DNA of 64,000 nucleotides from AC-32 sp963746155. GTDB lineage: Bacteria; Actinomycetota; Thermoleophilia; Gaiellales; Gaiellaceae. This document shows positions 33,769 to 41,227 of this stretch, one piece after another. The translations under genes and the position numbers were made by a program. Each line of letters starts with the position of its first letter. The first letter of the stretch is position 1. Under the pieces are notes generated by a model. It ran no database searches. It was not told the origin of the DNA and saw only the letters and a program-made list of their open reading frames with translations. The DNA lies in contig CAVVAB010000009.1 of NCBI GenBank assembly GCA_963746155.1, forward strand, positions 310,001 through 374,000, read 5' to 3'.

Positions 33769-35973
33769 ATGACGGTTCTCGAGGCTGGTGAACGACATCA
33801 GGAGCTGATCGACGAGCTCATTTCGGACGTCGCCGCCTACAACGAGGAGGTCGACAGAGACCTGCTTCAGCGCGCGTTCCGCTTCGCCGCGACGAAGCAC
33901 GAAGGGCAGCAGCGTCGCTCGGGCGAGGACTTCATCCACCACCCCTGGGGCGCGGCCAAGATCTGCGCCGAGCTGCGCCTCGACGAGCAGACGATCGCGG
34001 CCGCCCTGCTCCACGACGTCGTCGAGGACACAGACACGGACATTCAGGAGGTGCGCGCGGAGTTCGGCGACGAGGTCGGACAGCTCGTCGAAGGCGTCAC
34101 GAAGCTGACGCGGATCCAGTTCCAGAGCCGCGAGCAGGCGGAGGCCGAGAACTACCGCAAGATGATCGTCGCGATGGCGCAGGACGTGCGCGTGATCCTG
34201 ATCAAGCTCGCCGACCGCCTCCACAACATGCGCACGATCGAGTACCTCGGGAAGCAGAAGCAGATCCAGAAGGCGAAGGAGACGCTCGAGGTCTACGCGC
34301 CGCTCGCGCACCGCCTCGGGATCAACAAGCTCAAGTGGGAGCTCGAGGACCTCGCGTTCACGACGCTCCACCCGCGCAAGTACGAGGAGATCAAGGCGAT
34401 GGTCAGCGAGCGCCGCGCCGACCGCGAGGAGCACGTCCGCGAGGCGGCGATGGTGCTCCAGTCCGAGCTCGAGAAGGTCGACATCCCGGCCGAGATCTCG
34501 GGACGCGCGAAGCACTTCTACTCGATCTACGACAAGATGACCAAGAAGGGCCGCGAGTTCAACGAGATCTACGACCTCACGGCCATGCGCGTGATCGTCG
34601 AGCGCGCCGGAGACGAGGGCACGCGCGACTGCTACGGGGCGCTAGGCCTGATCCACTCGCTCTGGAGGCCGATGCCCGGCCGCTTCAAGGACTACGTCGC
34701 GATGCCGAAGCTGAACGGCTATCGCGCGCTGCACACGACGGTGATCGGGCCGGAGGGCAGGCCGCTCGAGATCCAGGTGCGGACGCGTGAGATGCACGAG
34801 ATGGCCGAGCTTGGCGTCGCCGCCCACTGGCGCTTCGACAAGGGCGGGCGCAAGGTCGCCGACGACGAGTGGCTCGCCTGGGTGAAGCAGCTGATGGACT
34901 GGCAGGAGGAGGAGTCAGACCCGCGCGAGTTCTACAAGAGCTTCCGGGGCGACCTCTTCGACGAGGAGGTCTACGTCTTCACGCCCAAGGGCGAGATGAA
35001 GGTGCTTCCGGCGGGCTCGACGCCGATCGACTTCGCCTACGCGGTGCACACCGACGTGGGCCACAGGACGGTCGGGGCCAAGATCAACGGCCGCATCGTC
35101 CCGCTCCACTACCGGCTCAAGAACAGCGACTTCGTCGAGATCCTGACCACGAAGACGAGCCGCGGCCCCTCGCGGGACTGGGTCTCGCTGGCCGCCTCGT
35201 CGCGGGCGCGGAACAAGATCCGCCAGTGGTTCTCGCGCGAGACGCGCGAGGAGACCGAGCAGAAGGGTCGCGACGCGCTCGAGGCCGCGCTGAAGAAGCA
35301 GAACCTGCCGTACAAGAAGCTGCAGGGCTCGGCCGTGCTCGCACAGGTGATCCGCGAGACCGGTTTCAAGAAGGCCGAGGACTTCTACCTCGCGCTCGGC
35401 TCCGGGAAGCTCCAGGCCGGCCAGATCGTCAACAAGGTCATCCAGCGCCTGAAGACGGACGAGGTCGCCGAGGAGGAGACCGTCCCGCTCAAGGCGCCGA
35501 AGGCTCGCCACGCGGTCTCGAGCGACAACGTCGGGATCAACGTCCGGGGCGTCGAGGACGTCCTCGTCCGGCTCGCGAAGTGCTGCACGCCCGTGCCGGG
35601 CGACAAGATCGTCGGCTATGTCTCGCTCGGCAAGGGGATCACGATCCACCGCGAGGATTGCTCCAACGTGAAGGCGCTCAAGCGCAACCCGGAGCGGTTC
35701 ACGCCCGTCTCCTGGGACGGCGGCGCGACGCGGAGCTTCCGCGTGCAGATCGCGGTCGACTCGTGGGACCGCCCGCGGCTGCTCGAGGACGTGGCCCGGA
35801 CCTTCGCCGAGCACGGGGCGAACATCGTCGAGTACGGCGGCCATGTCGAGGACCAGCTCGCCAAGAACTGGTACGTCGCGGAGGTCGGCGACGTGAAGGC
35901 GCTGCGCACGCTCCTGACCGCTCTGCGGAACCTCGACGCGGTCTTCGACGCGTATCGCGTCACGCCGAACTGA
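33769..35973 (+). CDS. rel: Bifunctional (p)ppGpp synthetase/hydrolase (Rel/SpoT family)
   Basis: 734 aa, full long-RSH architecture: HD hydrolase (HH at 57-58, LLHDVVEDTD at 81-90), synthetase (AKHFYSIYDKMTKKG, YDLTAMRVIV, PKLNGYRALHTTVIG), TGS (VYVFTPKGEMKVLPAG), zinc-finger/CC region (LAKCCTPVPGDKIVGYVSLG) and C-terminal ACT (RPRLLEDVARTFAEHGANIV). An intact HD motif implies hydrolase activity. It mediates the stringent response. Followed by a region rich in palindromes and a probable terminator. Confidence 0.95.
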   Translation: MTVLEAGERHQELIDELISDVAAYNEEVDRDLLQRAFRFAATKHEGQQRRSGEDFIHHPWGAAKICAELRLDEQTIAAALLHDVVEDTDTDIQEVRAEFGDEVGQLVEGVTKLTRIQFQSREQAEAENYRKMIVAMAQDVRVILIKLADRLHNMRTIEYLGKQKQIQKAKETLEVYAPLAHRLGINKLKWELEDLAFTTLHPRKYEEIKAMVSERRADREEHVREAAMVLQSELEKVDIPAEISGRAKHFYSIYDKMTKKGREFNEIYDLTAMRVIVERAGDEGTRDCYGALGLIHSLWRPMPGRFKDYVAMPKLNGYRALHTTVIGPEGRPLEIQVRTREMHEMAELGVAAHWRFDKGGRKVADDEWLAWVKQLMDWQEEESDPREFYKSFRGDLFDEEVYVFTPKGEMKVLPAGSTPIDFAYAVHTDVGHRTVGAKINGRIVPLHYRLKNSDFVEILTTKTSRGPSRDWVSLAASSRARNKIRQWFSRETREETEQKGRDALEAALKKQNLPYKKLQGSAVLAQVIRETGFKKAEDFYLALGSGKLQAGQIVNKVIQRLKTDEVAEEETVPLKAPKARHAVSSDNVGINVRGVEDVLVRLAKCCTPVPGDKIVGYVSLGKGITIHREDCSNVKALKRNPERFTPVSWDGGATRSFRVQIAVDSWDRPRLLEDVARTFAEHGANIVEYGGHVEDQLAKNWYVAEVGDVKALRTLLTALRNLDAVFDAYRVTPN

Positions 35974-35986
35974 CGCTTCTCGGCCA

Positions 35987-36038
35987 ATCCCTCGATCGAG
36001 GGATGATCCCTCGATCGAGCGGGGTACCTCGTACGAGG
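35987..36038. repeat. Cluster of three tandem palindromes after rel
   Basis: Unit 1 is an 18-bp perfect palindrome, ATCCCTCGATCGAGGGAT (35987-36004). Unit 2 repeats its first 14 bp at 36006-36019. Unit 3 has CCTCGTACGAGG (36027-36038) followed by GAT. Spacing is about 19-20 bp, roughly two helical turns. Not near a promoter; between convergent genes. Confidence 0.7.
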
Positions 36039-36120
36039 GATGGCGCGCTTCGGCGGACCTAACTACAACGTGAAGTAAGGGGAGGGGGCTTCACCAGAGA
36101 GCTGTGGCGTCCGTTCGTTC

Positions 36121-36152
36121 CGAGGACGGCGGGCGGGCGCCCAGCCCTTTCT
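36121..36152 (+). repeat. 32-bp direct repeat, copy 1
   Basis: Identical to 36231-36262. Contains GGCGGGCGGGCGCCCAGCCC; the copies bracket two hairpins and are 110 bp apart. This copy is followed by a T-rich tract and can act as the rel terminator. Confidence 0.75.
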
Positions 36153-36155
36153 TTT
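36131..36155 (+). terminator. Probable intrinsic terminator of rel
   Basis: GGGCGG pairs with CCaGCCC around a GCGC loop, followed by TTTCTTTT (36148-36155). Confidence 0.6.
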
Positions 36156-36174
36156 GCCAACTAGGTAACTGGAC

Positions 36175-36226
36175 GGCCACGCCGGCGGAGCCGGCATGGC
36201 CTCTCAACGGCATCGCAAGCGATGCC
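36175..36226. repeat. Two consecutive hairpins between the 32-bp repeats
   Basis: Hairpin 1: GGCCACGCCGGC (36175-36186) against GCCGGCATGGCC (36190-36201), one mismatch, 3-nt loop. Hairpin 2: GGCATCGC (36209-36216) against GCGATGCC (36219-36226), perfect. Confidence 0.65.
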
Positions 36227-36230
36227 TCGG

Positions 36231-36262
36231 CGAGGACGGCGGGCGGGCGCCCAGCCCTTTCT
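36231..36262 (+). repeat. 32-bp direct repeat, copy 2
   Basis: Second copy of 36121-36152. It runs into the stop codon of the convergent phosphatase gene (36261-36263), so one repeat boundary coincides with the end of a coding region. Confidence 0.75.
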
Positions 36263-38211
36263 ACCCTGAAAGTCGCGCGAGCGCTCGCGGCGTCTCGATC
36301 GAGTAGAGCTGCGGCGTAACTCGTCCGAGGCCGGGCACGAGCACCCAGAAGCGCCCCTGGGCGGCAGGCGCGACGGCGACGATTCGGCCGCCCGAGGCGA
36401 CGGCGACATCGTGGACGCGCGCGGGTACGCGTCCGCTCACCTGGACCGGGCCGGCCGACGTGTCGATCCCGTCGAGCCTGGCCGTCGCGCCCGGCCGGAT
36501 GCGGAAGTGCGCAAGCCGCCTGCCGAGGAGCGAGCGGTACGGGCCGATCGCGTAGAGCGTGGCCGCGGGCTCGTCCGAGCCGAAGAGCGCCGTCTGCCGC
36601 CGCAGCGCCTGCTCGCGCTTCGCCTCGAGCTCGCTCGTCGGGATCACGAAGCGCCTGCCGTGGTCCTTGATCAGGACGACGTCGCGCTCCCTCGGCGGGC
36701 TCGGGAGGAGAGGGCGGCCGTCGAGGCTCCACGGCACGCTGACGCGGAGCTCTCGCGCGATCGTGGGGAGGATGTCGATCGTCCGGGCGGGAGCGCGGAC
36801 GACCCGGCCGTGCTTCTGACCCGGGAGCTTCACGAACAGCGGCACGTACGCGATGTCCTGGAGGTTCGCGCTCGAGAGCGGCCGGCGCTTCTGGCCGGCG
36901 CGGAAGCTCACGCCGTGGTCGGCCGTCACGACGACCAGCGCGCGGTCGTAGAGCCCGGTCGCGCGCAGCCGCGAGATGAGCCCGCCCAGCACGCGGTCGG
37001 CATAGCCGAGCTGCATGAGATGCCGCTGCCACGACTGGTCGACCGCGGCCTGGTTGTCTAGTCCACACCTCGTCACTTCCCCAGGCGGGGGCCGGGCGCA
37101 CGGAGTAGCGGCGACCCGACGGCAGGTACTGCCACGGGCTGTGGGGCAGCATCAGGTGCGCGTACCAGAGCTCGGCGCTGGGGCCTGGCCGCAGCGACTC
37201 GACGAACGAGGACGGAAGGCGGCCCGGGTCGTGGTGGGCGCTCTCGTCGCGCAGGAAGTTCCCCCAGCCGTTCGCGATCGACGGGATCCCGGACGCGAGG
37301 TCGTCGGGCAGGAGCTCCCGCAGGTAGACGATCCCGGAGTCCTCGGCGAGCGACTCCATCCTGGAGCCGAACGACCCCTCGAGCCCGGGGCACAGCTTGG
37401 GCGGGCAGAGGTGGGTCTCCTCGTCCGCGACGTGGAGACGCGTGGCGCCGCCGAGCAGCGTGAAGAGGTTCTGGCGGTGGTCGGCGTAGACGGGGAGCTC
37501 GTCGGCGCGGGGGAACTTCCCCGTGAGGATCGCGGGCACCGCGTGCGTCGTCCCCTCGGCGACGGTGCTCGTGTTCGCGAACCAGGTCGAGCCGCGTGAG
37601 AGGCGCGCGAAGTTCGGGAACCGCACCGGGTCGATCCGGCCCTTGGCGTCGAGGAGCGAGTTCAGCGGCAGCTCGTCGAATGTGACGAGGACGACCGGCG
37701 TGTGGGGCCGCTCACCCGCGGCGAGCGCCGAGCCGGTCGCGCCGAGCGTGAGCCGCGAGACGTCCGAGTGGAACAGGAACACGGCGAGGAAGAGGAGCGG
37801 CGCGGGCGCGAGGACCGTGAGCGCCAGGCGTGCGGCGCCCGCCGAGACGTAGAGCGTGGCCGCGCCGGCGCCGACGGCTCCGGCGAGCAGCACGAGCAGC
37901 CAGCCGGACACGCCGAAGCCGTGGATCGCCTGCAGCACGAAGAGCCCCGCCAGGCCCCCGACGAAGCATGCGTGGACGACGCCGCGAGCCCGTCTCGGCG
38001 TCAGCGCCTCGAGCCCGAGCAGCAGCGCCGGCGGAAGCAGCAGGACGGCGAGCCCGAAGACGACGACGTCCCAGCGTGTCGAGCCGCGGGCCGCGAAGAA
38101 CTCGCCGTTCTTGCCCAGCAGGTCGAAGAGCGGCTGTGCAACAGCGAACGACGAGAGAACGAGCAGGTGCAGCCCCGCGATCCGAAGGGGTGGGGCGGCA
38201 GGCGTCGTCAG
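36261..38211 (-). CDS. Membrane sulfatase/phosphatase-family protein (apparent frameshift; start unresolved)
   Basis: About 650 aa. Three to four N-terminal hydrophobic segments are followed by an alkaline phosphatase/sulfatase-fold domain: PVVLVTFDELPLNSLLD (metal Asp), TTHAVPAILTGKFPRA (nucleophile region) and VVVTADHGVSFRAG. One extra base near 37070 splits the domain. Translation of the membrane part continues upstream of the GTG at 37938 to about 38211, but no ATG, GTG or TTG occurs there in frame; a CTG at 38211 or an indel near the GTG at 38219 are possible. Last gene of the 39804-to-36261 operon. Confidence 0.65.
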
Positions 38212-38215
38212 CTCC

Positions 38216-38665
38216 TCACGAGCAGTGCGGGGCGATCAGCGCGGCAACCCGCTCCAGGAAGGCGCGGTCGTCCTCGCCGAAAGCCGCCGGCTGGTCCGAG
38301 TCGATGTCGATCTCGCCGACCACACGCCCCTCGTGGGCGATCGGGACGACGATCTCGGAGCGCGTCGACGGAAAGCACGAGAGGTAGCGCGAGTCGGCGT
38401 TCACGTCGTCGACGATCTCCGTCTCGCCGGTTGCGGCCGCGGCCCCGCAGATCCCCTGGCCGACGGGGATCCGGACGTGCTCCGTGGCCTCGGGGCCTTT
38501 CCACGGCCCGAGCACGAGGTCGTCGCCCTCGACGAGGTAGATGCCGAGCCACGAGTAGTGCTCGAAGCCGTCGTGCAGCGACTCGACCACCTCGCCGAGG
38601 ACGTCGTCTCCGTCGCGGTCGAGGATCGCCTCGATCTCGGCTAGGGCGGCCGCGTGCTCAGGCAT
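38216..38665 (-). CDS. GAF-domain protein, probable free methionine-R-sulfoxide reductase
   Basis: 149 aa, one GAF domain. GQGICGAAAATGETEIVDDV and SRYLSCFPSTRSEIVVPI match the fRMsr (YebR-type) family, including two of the cysteines used in catalysis. It would reduce free methionine-R-sulfoxide with thioredoxin. The third family cysteine is not evident, so activity is probable but not certain. Overlaps the thioesterase gene by 8 bp. Confidence 0.72.
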   Translation of the reverse strand: MPEHAAALAEIEAILDRDGDDVLGEVVESLHDGFEHYSWLGIYLVEGDDLVLGPWKGPEATEHVRIPVGQGICGAAAATGETEIVDDVNADSRYLSCFPSTRSEIVVPIAHEGRVVGEIDIDSDQPAAFGEDDRAFLERVAALIAPHCS

Positions 38666-39119
38666 CGAGGTTGTCCCCCTCGAAGGCGCGGATCTTCTCG
38701 CGGTACCAGTCGGGCACGGGGCAGGCCTTCCGCTCGTCGAGGTCGACGAGCACCATGGTCTGCTCAGCGGTCACCATCAGGATGTCGTCCTCGACGCGGT
38801 AGGCGGCGCACTCGCAGGTAACGCTCGTCCGGCCGATTTTCGAGACGCGGAAGAAGACCTCGATCAGGTCGTCGAACCGGGCTGGCGCGAAGTACTCGAT
38901 CGTGTTCGCGCGCATCACGAACTCCTGCTCGCGCGCGTCGCGGTCGAGCATCCCCAGGTGGCGGTGGTACTCGACCCGCGCGCCGTCGAAGTAGGGGAAG
39001 TAGCGGCCGTAGTAGACGATTCCCTGCGCGTCGGTGTCCGAGAAGGCGACCCGTGTCAGGGCCGCGTACTTGAAGGGGGGCTTCCGGTCGGTGATCCGGC
39101 CGAGCTCGAGCTCGGTCAT
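38658..39119 (-). CDS. Acyl-CoA thioesterase, 4HBT hotdog fold
   Basis: 153 aa. The hotdog motif FSDTDAQGIVYYGRYFPYFD, with the catalytic-type Asp followed by the YYGRYF tract, is typical of 4-hydroxybenzoyl-CoA/YbgC-like thioesterases. The C-terminal PDWYREKIRAFEGDN is family-like. ATG 39119 overlaps the upstream stop (ATGA). Acyl substrate unknown. Confidence 0.85.
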   Translation of the reverse strand: MTELELGRITDRKPPFKYAALTRVAFSDTDAQGIVYYGRYFPYFDGARVEYHRHLGMLDRDAREQEFVMRANTIEYFAPARFDDLIEVFFRVSKIGRTSVTCECAAYRVEDDILMVTAEQTMVLVDLDERKACPVPDWYREKIRAFEGDNLDA

Positions 39120-39804
39120 TCCGGGCGGCGCGACGTCGGCAGCGGCGGAAGGCCGCGTCCGGCGCCGCTCGCCATTCGCCGGTCGCGTATGACGGACGTG
39201 ACGATCCACGCCGCGACGGCGACCAGCACGAGCCCGATGAAGACGAACGGGATGAAGATGTAGTCGACGCTGAGCCGCTTTGGCTCTGCCGCCGCGCCGC
39301 CTCGCCCTGGCCGGCCGGCATGAAGTCCTGCTGCGCCGTGACCCTCGGCGCCGCGCCCTCGGGCGCGAAAGTGGCAGCGGGCTGGAAGTCATCGACGAGC
39401 CAGCGGCCGCCGATTCGTTTGACCGTCATCGTGAACAGCACCTGCCCCAGCGTGCTCTTGCGCGGGGGCACCAGGATGATCTCGAGCCCGAGCTCGTTTC
39501 CGCTCCGGTACTGGACCGTCCACGGGTGGTGCTGGCCGCGGGCCGGGTACGGGTTGACGGGCAGCGAGCCGCGCGACCACTGCTTCAGGGTCATCCCACC
39601 GCGCATGTTCGGCGTGACGACCGCGTACGAGGCTCCGACGTTGCTCCTCCGAACGGCGTGGTTGACGAACGTGTCGACGGCCGCGTTGATCTGCTGGCGG
39701 TCGGTCGCGCTGAGCGGCGCGGCGGCGATCGCCGGGGCGGCGAGCACGAGCGCAGCGGCAGAGGAGATCAGCGCAGCGAGAAGCGTCGGCCGGGCGATGG
39801 ACAT
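39116..39804 (-). CDS. Secreted, C-terminally membrane-anchored protein of unknown function (frameshifted)
   Basis: About 228 aa. Signal peptide (LLAALISSAAALVLAAPAIA), then a soluble domain with DRQQINAAVDTFVNHAVRR and VTPNMRGGMTLKQWSRG, and, after a frame change near 39295 (probably two extra bases in a GC run), a C-terminal membrane helix FIPFVFIGLVLVAVAAWIVT and short cytoplasmic tail. ATG 39804 lies 7 nt after TACGCT (39817-39812). Heads the operon with the thioesterase, GAF and phosphatase genes. Confidence 0.6.
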
Positions 39805-39807
39805 GTC

Positions 39808-41166
39808 CTAGAGCGTAGCCGTACGAATGACTTCCAGCACCTCTTCGCGCTTCTCCTCCATCAGCTCGCGCGAGCGCGCCTCGAGGTTCAGGCGCAGGAG
39901 GGGCTCCGTGTTCGAGGGCCGGACGTTCATGTGCCAGTTCTCCGCCTCGATCGAGACCCCGTCGAGATGGCCGACTGTGCCCTCCGTTCCGAAGCGCTTC
40001 TCGAGCGCCTCGAGGGTGAGCTCGACGTCTGCGACGGGTGTGTTCAGCTCGCCGGTCAGGAAGTAGCGCTCGCGGAACGGCGCGAGGATCTCGGAGAGCT
40101 TCATGCCCTTGCGCGAGACGAGCTCGAGCATGAGCAGGAACGGGATCACGCCCGAGTCCGCCTGTGTGAAGTCGCGGAAGTAGTAGTGGCCGGAGACCTC
40201 GCCGGCGAACGCCGCGTCCACCTCGCGCATGCGGTGCTTGATGAACGCGTGGCCGACGCGGTTGACGAGCGGGACTCCTCCGGCGCGCTTGATCGTGTCC
40301 GGGACGGCCCAGCTCGCGCGGACGTCGTAGATGATCTTCGCGCCCGGCTCCTTCTCCAGGACGGCTTCCGCGAGGAGGGCGGTGGCGAAGTCGCCCGGGA
40401 CGAACTCTCCGCTGTCGTCGACGAAGAAGCAGCGGTCGGCGTCGCCGTCGAACGCAACGCCGAGCGCGGCCTTCGACTCGAGAGTCTTCCGGACGATGAA
40501 CTCGCGGTTCTCGGGCAGGAGCGGGTTCGGCTCGTGGTTCGGGAAGGTTCCGTCGGGCTCGAAGAAGAACCGCTCCGCCTCGACCTGCGGCAGCCGCTCG
40601 AGCACGGGCGGGAGCATCACGCCGCCCATGCCGTTGGCCGCGTCGATGACGATGTGGAGCGGCGAGATCAGGCCCGCGTCGACGAACGACAGGACGCGCT
40701 CGATGTACGCGGGCCAGACGTCGTAGCTTCGGACAGGGCCCGGGGACTGTCCCCCTGACACGGCCGGAAGGGACAGGGCGCGGTCGCGGATGTCGAGCAG
40801 TCCGGAGTCGCCGCCCACCGGGAGCGCGCCGCCTCGGACGATCTTCAGGCCGGTGTACTCCTTCGGGTTGTGCGACGCGGTGACGGCGATCCCGCCGTCG
40901 AGGCCGAGCTCGCCGACGGCGAGGTAGACCATCTCCGTCCCGACGAGGCCGAGCTCGAGCACCTCGGCGCCCGCCTCGCTCGCCCCGCGGATCAACGCGT
41001 CTGCCATCGCGGGCGAGGAGACGCGCATGTCGTGCCCGACCGCGATCCTGCCGGGATCGAACAGCTCCACATAGGCTCTCCCGACCGCGTAGGCGCCCTC
41101 CTCGTCGAGCTCTGACGGATAGAGGCCGCGAACGTCGTAGGCCTTGAAAACAGCGGGATTCAGCAC
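39808..41166 (-). CDS. manB: Phosphomannomutase/phosphoglucomutase
   Basis: 452 aa, four-domain alpha-D-phosphohexomutase. The phosphoserine is Ser98 in TASHNPKEYTGLK, the metal loop is DGDADRCF, the sugar loop GEVSGHYYF and the phosphate loop RPSNTEPLLR. It interconverts mannose or glucose 6- and 1-phosphates for polysaccharide and glycolipid synthesis. GTG 41166 is 7 nt after TAGCAT. Residues about 136-145 are encoded partly by a palindromic repeat (40742-40754) that looks like an in-frame insertion in a surface loop. Confidence 0.9.
   Translation of the reverse strand: MLNPAVFKAYDVRGLYPSELDEEGAYAVGRAYVELFDPGRIAVGHDMRVSSPAMADALIRGASEAGAEVLELGLVGTEMVYLAVGELGLDGGIAVTASHNPKEYTGLKIVRGGALPVGGDSGLLDIRDRALSLPAVSGGQSPGPVRSYDVWPAYIERVLSFVDAGLISPLHIVIDAANGMGGVMLPPVLERLPQVEAERFFFEPDGTFPNHEPNPLLPENREFIVRKTLESKAALGVAFDGDADRCFFVDDSGEFVPGDFATALLAEAVLEKEPGAKIIYDVRASWAVPDTIKRAGGVPLVNRVGHAFIKHRMREVDAAFAGEVSGHYYFRDFTQADSGVIPFLLMLELVSRKGMKLSEILAPFRERYFLTGELNTPVADVELTLEALEKRFGTEGTVGHLDGVSIEAENWHMNVRPSNTEPLLRLNLEARSRELMEEKREEVLEVIRTATL
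40742..40754. repeat. Palindrome inside manB with flanking GGACAGGGC repeats
   Basis: GGGGACTGTCCCC. GGACAGGGC occurs on both sides (40731-40739 and 40771-40779), giving a 49-bp unit that encodes a Gly/Ser/Pro loop. Confidence 0.5.
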
Positions 41167-41227
41167 CTCCTGGATGCTACTGGCGGGGGAAGCCAGAAGG
41201 GCCTGCGGTCGTTCTACACTGGTGTAC

